This document shows, in pieces, positions 48,271-63,238 of a DNA stretch of 64,000 nucleotides. Every line of letters begins with the position of its first letter. Position 1 is the first letter of the stretch. Source of the DNA: Carex sylvatica (Eukaryota; Streptophyta; Magnoliopsida; Poales; Cyperaceae); contig CAXKVR010000339.1 of assembly GCA_964058845.1 (NCBI GenBank), positions 17,212 through 81,211 on the forward strand, given 5' to 3'. The notes under the pieces were generated by a model. The model ran no database searches. It was given only the letters and a program-made list of their open reading frames with translations, and was not told the DNA's origin. Position numbers and translations under genes: made by a program.

Positions 48271-50069
48271 GATTCAAGCCATCTATCTAAATATTCTAGT
48301 TCCACCCTTGATCTCCATCTATCTTGTTTTAATGTTAAAACTAAATAGCTAGCAGTGCTAGGTGTTATAGATGGAACGAGAAAAAATAAAGGAGACAAGA
48401 GAATAAAATGGAATCCGTATCCTCTCCGGTATTGCAGAGGATCACTCTCATTTTACGGTTTGAGATTAAATCTCAACCGGTTTGGGATTCGAGTCGTAAT
48501 AGGGAGCAGTATTTTTGAACTTTGAGATTCGTGCCAAGTTAAAAAGAACAGTTTGGATCTAGTAATTGTAAAATATTCCCTTGTCAGGTATTGGAGAGGA
48601 TGTGAATTCAATAAAAATGAGGGTACTATTGAAAACATTCGATTTAAATGATTCATTAATTATAAAAATAATAATTTTGTATGCAAATAAGAAAGAAAAT
48701 AAAAGGTTAATATGTACATATAATAAAAGAATAAAAGGATAAATAAGAAATTGAAGAGGTAAAAAAGAACTCGGCACGCGAGAAATTAACTCTATTAATT
48801 GTGTTGATAATGTTTTATTCATTATTATTGTCACCAAAGACTTGGCTATTATACGGATTTTTTAGCTCTCAATTATTAGGGTATGTAATAATAATATTTT
48901 ATTAATTATTATTGCCACCAAAGACGTAGCTATTATACTGATATTTTCTCTCTCAATTATTAAGGTAAATGGATATGAAGTTTCTCTTACGTGGGTGTCG
49001 CATTCACTCAATCATAAATTGGCTTTCATTAGATGCCACTTGAATTTTCGTTCAATTATCAACATAAGTACCATAAATATTGCTTCTTATAGAAAATATT
49101 TAATGATCAAATTCTAATTGGAGCTCTAATTTTGGAGTATATGTCTACTTGCTTGTACCCAACAGCATTTGTCCGATTTTAATAACGAAGATTTAACTTA
49201 TCCAAATGGGATCGTTTTCTCTACTTAATTTAAATTGCAAGACAAAGACAAATAAAATTTCAATAATTAGTCTGTACTTAATTTAAATTGCAAGATAAAG
49301 AGAAATAAAATTTCAATAATTAGCCTTTGAATTTGTACTTGGTCATAACGTTAACCAGTAAAGTAGATAATACTGTATTTTTTTTATATTATTCGGTATT
49401 GATTTGTGAAAAAAAAAAAATTGCCATGTAAAGAAACACAGTATATTTTCTCATGAATTATCATTACAAATAATTAACTTGTTACATTATAGTTGAATAT
49501 ATAGAATAATTTGAACAATTAGTTTATCATTTGTGTAATTTCTATTTAAAATGAAAATAACAATTGACTTTGGATGAAAATTAAATTTCAGCAAGTAAAT
49601 CGAATAAATTAAAACTGAGTGATTAAAAATGCATAGAGGAAAGAAAAGTTGAAAATGACCTTCCACGATGCAAAATGAATTTCAATAGAAAATGTAAAAT
49701 ATTGGGTAAATTTGTAAGTTTTTTAAATTTAGAAGGATAAATATGAAATACATAAATTTAAGGTTCTTGAAGGGTATACATGAAATTTCCCCTTATATTA
49801 ATAGCTTCTTTCGGTGGAATGAAGGAATAATACCTCGGATCAAGCTGAAAGAACTAGCATCAATATAAAAGGGACAACAATTCCAGCAGATTACTATATA
49901 TTTTACATAATAAAGCGATTAAAAATAACCACGCAAACCCCAAAAACTGAATAAGAACGAAATAATGCAGACTATACAATTCATCTATTTTGATAAAAAA
50001 ATGATCCTACCCAGAGATTTAACAAGCTAAGAGTCGATAAAATTAAGTACCAGGCCTTTTGTAAGTGCA
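48271..50069. other. Gene-free region downstream of the acyltransferase gene
   Basis: No gene is supported. It holds a decayed inverted-repeat element (about 48405-48615: CCGTATCCTCTCCGGTATTG against the inverse of AGGTATTGGAGAGGATGTG) and an imperfect duplication at about 48812-48966. There is also a 53-bp tandem duplication (49222-49274, 49275-49327) and one end of the 26.7-kb MITE family (about 49695-49790). Confidence 0.45.
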
Positions 50070-53000
50070 TCAGTCAGACGAAACGGGAAATTGAGTTCCG
50101 TCCCTTAGATGGCCCATAGATGTTGGGCAAAACCATTTTAATATATTCGGGCCAAGGACCTGTTTGTCAATATAAAAAAAAATTCATAAAATAAATCATC
50201 GCTTAGTTGTGCAGATCTATTTTTTATGTATTTGATGGTTGACATTCGAAGGAGAGTAATCTTATCAGGGTTCTCCAAATTTCTTTTCCTAAAAAGAAAC
50301 ACCTGCTTTTGAGAGCCGACATTCGATCCAGACACTTATACTAAACAGCATCCCAAAAAATAGCATACCACCAAACCACACAAAAGAGCGGTACCATCAT
50401 ATACTGTTTAAATCATTAGGCTAAAATTTTAAGATAGAATCTGTACCTGACTAATGTTATTACACACGCCAATATCAAATCGATGCCTATGCTTCTGGCC
50501 ACTCTTTTCTGCAAGCCACTTATCTCTTAAAAACGCACGGAACTGACCAAGGTAAGGAAAGTATTATAAGTACCAGAAAAACATTAGATAATCAACAAAG
50601 CAGATAGAGAGAGAGATGAACCTCAATTGTAGTCATGTTCTTAGTCAATAGATAGATATGCCAACCTAACAGAGTGCTCATGGTCAAGCTCAAGAAAAAA
50701 AGGAAGCAACCTGATAGAACCTGCCCAGTACATATGTTAGTAAATTCATTGCTTTGTGAATACTAAATTTAAGTACTATCTAGTATTAGAAGCACCAACC
50801 CATATAACAAACTCATACCACTTCATGATAATTTGATATGAGCCAGTAATTACAGACAAAAGAAAAGGGAGTATGCTTACATAGAAGAGTGCAGTAGAGC
50901 GCACACTAAAATCATGATTCGTCTGAAATAGGTCACTGAAAAATATCACCTGATCACAGAGGATAAATTTTAAAATAGACAATTCATCAGTGAGCTAAGA
51001 GGAAAAAAATTTAACTTGTAAGCTTACTGTTGAGTACAAGGATCCAATAGCTGCATGCAAAATGAAGACTAAAAATGGTTTGTAATTTGAGTATCCCACA
51101 CAGTTGTTCATCCACAAACAGTGATGATCCTGGAAAAAAAAAATATAATGTTTTACTTACATTTAATAACAATAGGCAAGAATTGGGGATGGAGTAATTC
51201 AATAGTTGCCCTGAACAATATGCATACACAACCGTTAAAATAAAGAGAAAGAAGGGATGCGATACATGGTACTATATACTGAAATCTTGGTATATGTGTA
51301 ATTTTCCTTTTACAATTGGTGACCAGTATGCTTTATGTTAGGTGCGCTGGTAGTTGTAATATGGTAGCTTGTATGGCTCAGTATGCCTCTTATTTCTGCT
51401 TTATCATGGTATGTAAAAAACATGTAGGGGTGGTACCAGAGGTTTGGTACCAGTCCCATATGATCTGGTTTCTTGATTGGATATCGGTGGGGAGTATTCC
51501 CACTTTTATCCAAAATAAAAATAAAAAAAGCAATTGGTGACCAGTAGTCCAGTACAATACTACTAGCAGGGACAAATTTCAACACCAAATTAATTCTCTC
51601 TATTATCATTTTCTTTAAAAAATCATCCTACCATTTTTAAAACACATCTCTTACAAACCCTGCAATGGTGAGACCGAGGAGGCTTATATGCATCACACTT
51701 CTCACAGGACCTTGACTTCGTAACCTGTCAATTATATAAGTGAGATCAATTTAATTTACAAGTACACTCTATTCACGGTGAAAGGCTGATTTGCATAATA
51801 GCTACAAATATTACTTCAAATTTGGTACTTACATGATCTCCACATCAGTACTCTTAAATTGAGTAGAAATAGGGAGTTCTTAAGCTCACCAAGCACTTAG
51901 TGAGCTTAATTCCAAAACCTATCAAATTGATATCAAATGACAAATCCAAACAGTTGAAACCGATATACTAACGAATGAAGCGTTTACATGTAAAATTTAA
52001 AGATTTTTGAATTAATTTAGTATAAACTCAAGTGGCCAAAACAAAAGGCTTATTAAGTTAATTTTAATCATTCATGTTTCATCATCTTTTGACTGCTTGA
52101 TTTAATGCTAAATTAACTCGAGAATTTATAAATTTTACATGCAAACGCATCAGTCATGAAGTAGCCCAGTTTAAATGGTTTGGACTTTGGATTCATTGCT
52201 TGAAGTCAAACCGATAGATTTTGGAGTTAAGCTCACCAAGAGGCTTGAGCTTAAGAAACCCTAGTTCTACTCTAAATTATATAATTTGGAACTGATCATT
52301 TTTCAGCAAACCAAGCCCCAAAAGTCTCTGGTATGATTTGGGTTAAAGCATGCAAATTACAACTTTACGGTTTCAGCTTTCTCAAAGAATCCCTTATAGT
52401 TTTAGGTAGAGAAGTACGGTTTGGAATGGAAACCATTTTTTAATTATCTTTTTGTTTCATTGTTTTGTATGTTCAATTGAACTGCAAAGATTACTAGGTT
52501 AATTTCGGCTAAATTGAGTATAAATCAATGCATGATTTCAGAACAGAGGGTCAATGAACACAATAGTCCAATCGAGGCTTGGTTGGGATAAATTAGGCAA
52601 AATTTTAAAAATTGTTACCACTCTAACTGTACTAGTAGCAACCGCCTGAAATTCACATACTTGTCGAAAAGCTTGCATATAAACTGAGATTTAGTTGCTT
52701 GTTTCTCAATATTGCACTTAAAATTCATGCATTTTATAAACAAGCTATTGTTGAAATACCAGGTCCTGTAACATTGCCCCTTCAAAATTGACCATTTTTT
52801 ATGTTTTTGAAAGAAAGGCTGGCATAGCCCATTTTCATTGCTGACAATTTTAAATTACAAACTTTGACCTGAACCTCAAACCCTGAATAACGGCACAGCT
52901 GACTAATTGCTAAGAAAACTTTCTATATTCCTTTTATCCTTTACTACCTAGATAAAAGCAACTTTCTTTGAACTAAAACACTCAGTACTGGTACCACTAT

Positions 53001-53480
53001 GCTATACCAGTATGCAACTCTTATTACATTCAAACTTCTGTAACCATGCAGAAAGTTTTCAAATTTACCAAATTTTGAACATAGATGGGACTACCAGACA
53101 AACTCTGAAAGCATGGCCCTGTATGGTAGGCATAAAAAGTAGTATAAATCTATATAAAGGTGATCTGCGTAAGTTAAGATACAAAATTTTACTACCTCCT
53201 TTTGCGGATTCTCTGAATCAGGTCCATAGTTGACGGGCACAGAACCCGGATCCGATACTGCGGCCACAAAGAAGGAGATAGAGCACATAAAGGTAATCCA
53301 TGTAAATACGCCGGCATGCAGTAGGCCTTGATCGGACTGGACACCTCCGGCGATCCAGTGGTCTAGGAACACAAACACGGTCGCGTAGTAATCGAATCCC
53401 ATCGCTACGACCACCGCCAGTACCGGAAGGAACTGGAGGATTCCATTGCCTCCGCCTCCTCTCCTTTTCTTCCTACCCAT
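50070..53480 (-). CDS. PAT15: DHHC protein S-acyltransferase (PAT15/PAT16 type), 7 exons
   Basis: Transfers palmitate to cysteines of membrane proteins. Exons on the minus strand: 53196-53480, 51632-51724, 51028-51129, 50881-50949, 50622-50720, 50447-50542, 50070-50159; 834 nt, 277 residues, all GT-AG and in phase. Two N-terminal membrane segments (about 14-38 and 60-78) are followed by DPG (about 81) and the cysteine-rich domain: [21 protein letters not shown] (split here as CEKC 102-105 and HHCRVCKRC 114-122) and DHHC at 127-130. Two further membrane segments follow, then TTIE (213-216). The C-terminus [12 protein letters not shown] is typical of the plant PAT15/16 group. The start at 53480 (MGRKKRR) was chosen because upstream in-frame codons are only a translated (TC)n repeat. 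The large intron 1 holds a MITE, and the intron at 51130-51631 holds a SINE-like insert. PAT15 rather than PAT16 is inferred from synteny. Confidence 0.92.
51329..51530 (+). mobile_element. SINE-like insertion in an acyltransferase intron
   Basis: A perfect 16-bp duplication CAATTGGTGACCAGTA (51313-51328 and 51531-51546) surrounds 202 bp ending in an A-rich tail (CCAAAATAAAAATAAAAAAAG). The body has repeated GGTACCAG motifs. A related sequence with the same 3' half lies at about 56434-56612. Confidence 0.75.
51861..52272. mobile_element. Foldback MITE in an acyltransferase intron
   Basis: Long inverted arms: left GAGTAGAAATAGGGAGTTCT, right inverted GAGTAGAACTAGGGTTTCTT, each followed by TAAGCTCACCAAG or a close variant. 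It is clearly related to the element at 60780-61192. The duplication is not clean (only TAAATT is shared). Confidence 0.65.
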
Positions 53481-53483
53481 TAT

Positions 53484-53484
53484 A

Positions 53485-53512
<28 letters not shown>
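53484..53512. repeat. (TC)n tract in the acyltransferase 5' leader
   Basis: About 14 TC units directly before the start codon on the plus strand, i.e. (GA)n in the transcribed leader. It lengthens an in-frame upstream reading stretch that is not part of the conserved protein. Confidence 0.85.
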
Positions 53513-53515
<3 letters not shown>

Positions 53516-53592
53516 CCCCCTTCGGACGGGAGAGCTCAGAACTGGGAAATCTGTGCGCAGGCGAGAAGGTTAGCCGGGCCCGGGTAGGCAAG

Positions 53593-55679
53593 AAATCGCA
53601 TTAGATCTCACCGACAGGTAGGACCCACCTGGTATTTCTATGTTGCGACCTTTCAGGCGACAGTGGTGTTGCAACTACCCTAGTCCTGCTACGCAAACCT
53701 ACAAAATTTTGAGGTAAATTAATGGCGGTAATTAACAAAAAAATAATAAATTTGGCCTCATTATATAAATTTAATTATATAATATGCACTCTGGAAAATT
53801 AAAATATCTCGTGTATTTCATTCGTCATTTTTATATTTTATATTTTATATTTTTGTTTTCTAAGTTTAAATAATTGATCTGAAATGATAAATATAATTTC
53901 GGTATTAAAATGTATTTAGAGATCAAATTTTATATATTTTTTTAAAACTTTTTATTATTATTTTAAATAGATACAAAATCACTGTTATAAATTACATTGA
54001 ACAGTTTAAATCAAACTTTATAAACAAATTATTAATCTGTAGCACGAACAAATATGTGTTATGCATAGAACATAGCCTCACTCCTATATTAAATACAAAT
54101 TAAAGTCTCTCCTTCATATTTTGTTGATTATTTCTATAAATCTCATACACACATACCTGATACCTACATATGAAATACAAATTAAGATTGCATTTGAATG
54201 AGACAAAGAATAGTGCTAACTCGAGTTAGCTACTGTTCTGAATTACTATTTTACGTTTGAATGTGTTTGAATTAGCAAAAATAGATTATTTTTTGTTTGT
54301 CTTTAGTAAATTAGCATATTATTTTACTAACTCAACTAAAAATTAAATTAGCTCACTATCTCAAATTTGAGTTAGCTTACTATTCTCACTGACTCAAAAT
54401 TTTCATCCAAACACTGTGTTTTAGTCGAGTCCAGATGGAGTAACACTGTCAACACATCACCATGCCTACATGTGAAAAGCATGCTGCCTTCAGGTGGCAA
54501 ATGTCCACAAAATTCTAGATTCAATAGGAAAAATTAAGCTGCCGGCCCGCCGTACAGCAATTTAGACCGCCATTTATTACAAATCGACGCATACTATTCA
54601 CCCATATCAGTTTGTTTGTTTATTTGCTTATTGTATTTTTAATTTTTTTTAAATTAATGAGAAAGTTTATTCGCTTATTGTATTTTCTAAATTTGCTTAT
54701 TGTGATGCTCCCTTGGGAGATTGTAAGACTTTTTGCCAACTGGCTTTAAAAAATATATATAATAGTTTAACAATAAGTTTTCCATTTTGTTTATATTTTC
54801 CAAATTTTTGGCCTCTCTAAAACTTTTTGCGTATTATTTTTATTTTTGAAACATATTAATTTATGCATTTGTATTAATTCTAATTCTTTATTGTGCTCGT
54901 TATGTTTATCTTTTTATTATTGAAATAAAAGTTTCTCTTAATTAAAATATTTCGAGTTATTTTACTGTCTATTATTACACGTTTATTAGAGTAATTTTTA
55001 ATAAAATGTTCTTACATATTTATTTCTAAATTATTTTTCAAATGTTTAACTTTTTATGTAATATTTTGTTGATTATATGTTATTTTACAGAAAGTTCTTA
55101 TTATTATAATAAAAATAGAATCTGACTATTATGTTATTGGTGGCTTTTTAGTCTAAGTGTCTTTGGTCTCAAAAACTATTTGATAGATTTCAAACGACAA
55201 ATTTAAACTGTTTAAATTGATCTATTTCACGTGTGATACATTTACATACAAAATTTATAAATTTTCGATAACATCTAGTATCATATCAAGCGGTCAAAAA
55301 AAAAAGCTTTAAGTTAATTTTATTATATATTTTCATATATTTTTTAATTACTTGATTTTATACTAAATATCATAGAAATTTTATAAATTTTTCATGTAAA
55401 CACATCACTCATTAAATTGATTTTGAACCGTTTGAATTTGTTATTTAAAACCTCTCAAATATATTTTGAAGACCAATGACACTTAAAATAAAATGTCAGA
55501 TGACATATAGTCAAACTCATAAAAATCTACATTATAGAAAAAGTAAAAAAAAAAAATCTGCTATTTCAATTGCACAATTAAATGCAGACGAAGCAGCAGT
55601 TGTGTTCGTATACGAAACAAATTCATTACTTTGACGGGCAATATATACAGAAAATTCCGACAGAAAAGAAATTCAAATA
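53593..55679. other. Divergent intergenic region
   Basis: 2.4 kb separate the start codons of the acyltransferase and thioredoxin genes, transcribed away from each other. It contains a MITE fragment at about 53925-54085, an inverted-repeat MITE at about 54190-54425 (GCATTTGAATGAGACAAAG against inverted GTGTTTGGATGAAAATTTT) and a foldback at about 55140-55495. Confidence 0.5.
55140..55495. mobile_element. Foldback MITE, about 355 bp
   Basis: The left arm AAGTGTCTTTGGTCTCAAAA is the inverse of the right arm (inverted: AAGTGTCATTGGTCTTCAAAA). Internal AAGCGGTCAAAA and ATGTAAACACATCACTCAT blocks are shared with the 42512, 51861 and 60780 elements. Confidence 0.55.
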
Positions 55680-55823
55680 CCTAAGGTAACCTAATATTTA
55701 TTTTTAGATCAGTACCGTTCGATTATAATCCGCACGAATATTGAAGGATCCGTACATTCTACTCGGACCGGATTATGATCAGACACTCTCGGTCTACACA
55801 TAAATATTCTGTTACCTCAGAGG
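55680..55823. mobile_element. Short MITE (GGTAAC ends) upstream of the thioredoxin gene
   Basis: GGTAACCTAATATTTATTTT at the left and ATTCTGTTACCTCAGAGGA at the right, with the core ATCCGCACGAATATTGAAGG. Same family and orientation as 8815-8968. The end is about 70 bp before the start codon. Confidence 0.55.
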
Positions 55824-55891
55824 ATTTGGAAGGAGCGGAGCACAAATAAGAACAATAACAGCACGCCAAACCAGACCATTAACACTTCGCA

Positions 55892-58169
<2,278 letters not shown>

Positions 58170-60770
58170 ATTGACATTGATTTTAGAATAGGAAAAGGAA
58201 TATAACTAAAGGAAGATACCACCCTCATTCTTTTTTTGTTTTTTAATAAGATCGAGAATTGACTTGTTAAGGAAAGAGCAGTGGAGGGGTAGTTTTGACA
58301 TTTCTTGAAGAATAATATAAGATTTGGAAGATATTTTCCATGTATGTAGCTTGTAGAGGTAATTGAGATGCTTTCTATGTGCACAATCATGTTTCATAGT
58401 TTGCAGAGACAGAAAAATTATAAGTTTTGTAGGGGGTACAAATGAAATTATCCCTTTACTTTTGACCAATTGATCTACCACTAACATGTCTTCTTGGTAT
58501 TTGCTGGTTTTTCCTTTGATTTTGTATTTCAATTTTGCATCTTATTTGGTAGAGTTGCTTAAGTTACTTTATGAAACCTTACCTGGTTACTTGGTTCTTG
58601 ATTCCCTATAATTATGACTTAATTCATGAATTTTCCTGAATTTCATTTTTTGGTGTGACATGTTTATCTCTAATCTATTGCAGTTTATGTGTTAACTGTG
58701 TAATTAGTCACAGGCATGGTGATTGCAATGGCAATAGGAGAATTACTCTTTTGTCAGTACTCAGTAGAGATGTTAAGACGTTACATGCTGACTGTGGTGA
58801 GTCTCTCACTACCTAGTCAATAGAGAATTATGCACAGATCCTTATTGACATAAAACAGGTGTGTTTCTCTACAAGTGTCAATATTAGAAAAGCATAGCAT
58901 TTTACAAAAACTAAAAGGTGCTTGCTTTCAAAAGGGATATGATTCATTGCCTCTGTTTTAACTTTAAAAGCTTGACATTATAATCTAAAGATGGAATGAA
59001 TTTCTACCCTTTTATGATCTTGGAAGAGAAATAGATCATGTAGCTGTTCCTTTGGTTAGTACTAGATTGGGATGCTATAGTGGTTTGGAGTTTTGACTTA
59101 ATACAACACACAAACAATAGAATCAAAATGAAGAAGCATATGACTTGTGTGCTGCAAGAAGCCAAAACAGCGTTGTTGGTAGCTATATCCATAGTGACGC
59201 GGCTTGGCAGTTTGTAGCTCCTGCCTATTATCACGTTTTTACAGTAATTGATTAGATAACACGAGAAGAGGTAAAGAGAAATTAATAATGGTTAGGTAAA
59301 TTCATAACTAGTTAGTCAGTAGAAGGATAATCAACTCTTTCATGAAGCTTTCTATCATGCAAGTTCCCTTGAACCATCAGAGAAAAGCAAATACCAAATG
59401 ATGTATTTTCTCTATGTACTTCAAATCACAAAATATTTATTACACTAATAGAGAATTGACATTTTTTCATGCATAAGACCACAAGTAATGGTTTGAGCAG
59501 GGTACTGATAATGTTTAAGCAAAACATATATATTTATGTTTGATTATATGTCTTGATGTCTTTGATTCCATCTGGATATAGTTGTATAAAACTTGATAAA
59601 CGTTGGAGATTACTTAAAATGAGAAGAAATCCTTATAACCTTATCCACTGTTGCGTGGTTCACGTCGTACACGTTGCCCCTTGCTAATTAATGGGCAAGA
59701 TTTTCTACACGGATCTCAAAAACAAATTCAAATCTACGGGATCCGTCAGATCTGTGATGCATACTTGTAACCGCATGGTGAAGGATCTCAACCGAGTTAA
59801 AGATCCAACTTAGATTCGATGATCAACGGCCCAGATTTGCTGCTACGAGCTCCCCGTCAGGCGCCCGCCGTGCACCTTCCGTATTTGATTCAACCATTGA
59901 AACCGTCACGCAAAAGCAGCTACGGACAATCTTTGGTAACATATTGGCATATTGCATTCACATTCATGAAATATCTTAAATTTTGAATTAATCTGTGAAA
60001 ATTTTAGACCGTTTAGATTTTTACTGTGCGAATCTTAAAACAATCATTAACACACAACTTGTGTGGGTGTTCGGCAACTCCTTAAGATTAAGACCTTAAT
60101 ACTTCTTAATCTGAACAAAGTGAGGATTTAACTTTTGTTATTTTTAAAGTATCATTTCTATTGAATTAAGTATCCTTAGTATCTTTTCTTGTTTTTCTTA
60201 GCGTTTTTTCTTAATCCAACTCTACTGAACAAGTACTCTTTAGCTCTGCTTAAAATTTAACCCATCTATTATGCCAAACAATTATGTTAAGCACCAAATT
60301 GAATATGAATCTGCTTTAGATAAACTGAAATTTTCAATTATCTCACAGGATACAGATTTGAACATATTAACAGTGCTATTATAATGCAACATATATAACA
60401 TAACTAAAATAAAAAATCATATAATTGTACATTACACGAAGCCAAAAATAACAGTGTGTCAATATCTCATTTTTATTTTAAAAAAAAATCTTCACAAAAT
60501 ATGCGAAATTGTGAGAAAGAATCAAACTCTCAACTTTTAACCAACAATTTTATAACTTTTCTCCTTACACACATTCTTTCTCGTCTGTCTATCACACGAT
60601 CCTAATTATCCTCACCGACCTTCTTCCTTCTTAATCCATAAATAATATCACAGAATATAAAAGACTTAAACAATTAAATATCTTTAACAACCATAAAAAA
60701 GTATTTAAATTTAAAAGCTAATGTTGTAAACGTACTTTATATACCAAACATGTTGTCTACAAATTTTGAT
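58170..60770. other. Gene-free region downstream of the thioredoxin gene
   Basis: No gene is supported. It includes a probable MITE of the 35699/39053 type at 59080-59195 (TTTTGACTTAATACAACACAC against inverted TTTTGGCTTCTTGCAGCACAC). Confidence 0.45.
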
Positions 60771-60779
60771 AAATTTTTA

Positions 60780-61192
60780 GACTAGAACTAGAGTGTTCTT
60801 AAGCTCACCAAGGTGTTTGGTGAGCTTAACTTCAAAAACCATCAAATCGATTTTAAATGACGAATCCGAACCTTTGAAATTCGTCTCCTTTATGAGTGAT
60901 ACGTCTACATGTGAAAATTTTAAACATTTGAATTAATTTAATATAAAGTCAAGCGGTCAAAAAATGTTAAAAAAATAAATGCACTAAAATTAATTTATTA
61001 ACCTTCTAATTTTGACCGATTGACTTTATACTAAATTAATTCGAATGTTTAAAACTTTCATATGTAGACGCATCACTCGTAAGGTAGGTGGGTTCCAACA
61101 ATTCGGATTTGTCATTTGAAACCGATTTGATGGATTTTGGAGTTAAGCTCACCAAATACTTTGGTGAGCTTAAGAACACCCTAGTTCTACTC
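60780..61192. mobile_element. Mutator-type foldback MITE, 413 bp
   Basis: A perfect 9-bp duplication AAATTTTTA (60771-60779 and 61193-61201). The long inverted arms start GACTAGAACTAGAGTGTTCT on the left and inverted GAGTAGAACTAGGGTGTTCT on the right, and nearly the whole element folds back. The 9-bp duplication points to Mutator-like transposase. It abuts the solo LTR. Confidence 0.85.
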
Positions 61193-61229
61193 AAATTTTT
61201 ATACGTCTTATGATCTACCTATTGGTATT

Positions 61230-63238
61230 TGTTATACCAAAAAGGTATAGTACAAAGTTTCAGTATATCAAACTGTACCTTTTAACCTTAAATACACTTT
61301 CAGTTCAGACTGCAAGTATACAGTCCTACCGCGTAGTATATTATCGGATATCGATCCACAGGGACTAAGTTTAGATACTAGATTTATACTTTATTAATTA
61401 ATTTTAGAAAAGAAGTAAGTACAATAAAATAGAATATGGGGGTTTGTTTAAGTAGTCATAAAGGTTGGGTTCAATACCCGAAAAAGAGGAATTATAAACA
61501 ATAAATGAAAAATAAAGAAAGTAAAGATTAGTTTGCTTTCAAGTTAAGGAGATCTAGGGGTATTCGGTCTACAATTCCTTGCTAATTCTATCTATTCGGT
61601 ATTTGTTTAAATTCATGTATGATTTGATGAGGTTTCTAACCTAATATGTCATTAAGGGTCACTTTCGTGAATTAATAACGTGCCTAAGCAATTCGGACTT
61701 CACAGTTACGTCATTCATCCTAGCTACCTAGACCATAAGCTCTTGTTAGTCTCTCATCTCCTCAAATATTAGTACTTCACAGTTACGTCCTTCATACCAA
61801 TATCTGATTCAATTTGAGATGTCCTAATAAGGGTATGACTTCACAGTTACGTCATTCACCAAGTCCCTAACCCTAATTTCTGTAGTTCCGGTTTGATTTC
61901 GCAGTTGGTTAGACCTTAATAAAAACCTAAGGTATTTGTGTTCATAATTGGTACTCTCCTCTTGTCCTAACTTCTTTGATTCTTTCGAATCCAAAGCAGA
62001 ACTACATCGATTTTAAGTACTAATTATGTAGTTAACAAAAATTATAAATCTCAGAAATTAGCATCAAATCCCATAAAACAATCATAATAAAAATAAATAA
62101 CCGAATAAGATACAATTAAACAAGTTCATGCATTGACCTAAACCCCTAGAAAGAGATGTACTCTCTTGGAGAGATCCATTACAAAAGTTGGCAAAAATAA
62201 GAAGAAATGAAATAAAGAAATAGTTACACCCTTTATTGAATCAAGAACCTCAATCTTGCCGAAATCTTGCTTGGACCTTCTTCTCCTTCCTTGAAAAGCT
62301 TTCGAAATTCCTAGAATGACTGCAGATTTATCGCTATATTTTATGGAAATTGGCATGCACCAAGGGGTGAGAGAGAGAGAGAGTTGTATGATGAGAGACG
62401 TGTGATATATGTGAGATGTGTGATGTGTCATTCCCTTTAATGGAAAATGAATCCCCCTTATATAGTAAAAGACTATGCTCAATTTAGAGGCTAGAAGGTG
62501 GGGTTAGTGGGTGCTATATTTGTCTTGTTTCCCTGGACTAATGTGTCCAAATTTAGCTGTCAAAAAATGTCCCTGGCTCGTTAAAAATAGAAACTGTGTT
62601 GAAAACGTATAATTCTGACTGTCTGCGGGTTCAGTGCGTCCGCACTGGTAGTGAGTGCTGGTGGATGACCCACACTGATTCAACTTCCATATTTAACTTA
62701 GAAGAAAAATTATGCAAAACTCCTGAGTGCGTCCGCATTGGTGGTGAGTGCGGGTGGCTGACCCACACTGATGAATTTTCTGAGTTGTTCTGAAGTTTCT
62801 GAAATTGGCTAAGTACTGAGTGCGGGTGGATGACCCGCACTGGAGTTGACTGCGTCCGCACTAGGCTCGGACTTTTTTCTTGTGAAGTGCTGAGATGCTG
62901 AAAATTCGCCCAAGTGCTGAGTGCGTCCGCACTGGATCCCAAATTTCCTTTTTTTATTTTATCAAGTTGTAGATCTTCTCGCTAGCTTTCCAAAAAGTGG
63001 TCATATGTCCAAAACGGAGTTACGAGTCAAAAGTTCTGGCCATTTTAAGTTCAGACTCTATTTTTGCATTTCTGCTACAGTGCGTCCGCACTGGATCTAA
63101 CTGCGGGTGATCCATCCGCACTGGGAGTATTTTTCTTCATTTTTCAACATTTTATGCACTGTAAAGTCAAACAAACGCAGTAACTTGATTCTAGATGTAT
63201 TATATTCATTTTATATTCAAAATACAAGATATTTGACA
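61230..63238 (-). mobile_element. Putative solo LTR of an Athila/Tat-like element
   Basis: TGTTATACC...TTTGACA, with TG/CA ends. The flanking 5-mers GTATT and TTATT match at 4 of 5. The first 140 bp align with the complete element's LTR on the same strand (AGTTTCAGTATA, TATCGATCCACAGGGAC, ACTAGA-TTAT). No primer site or polypurine tract lies at either side, hence solo. It contains a TTCACAGTTACGTC repeat at 61697, 61774 and 61838, and a cluster of palindromes at 62633-63122. The boundaries are inferred from sequence alone. Confidence 0.65.
62633..63122. repeat. Cluster of paired palindromes in the solo LTR
   Basis: Two unit types occur: a 14-bp AGTGCGTCCGCACT and a 23-bp AGTGCGGGT-ggatg-ACCCGCACT, with variants. 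Pairs start at 62633/62654, 62726/62747, 62819/62849 and 63079/63100, plus a lone 14-bp unit at 62920. The spacer between paired units is 7 nt in each case. Confidence 0.9.

Noticed and set aside
53481..53591. Longer N-terminus of the acyltransferase starting at 53591
   Set aside because: It would encode a run of Arg-Glu from the (TC)n repeat; MGRKKRR fits the family start.
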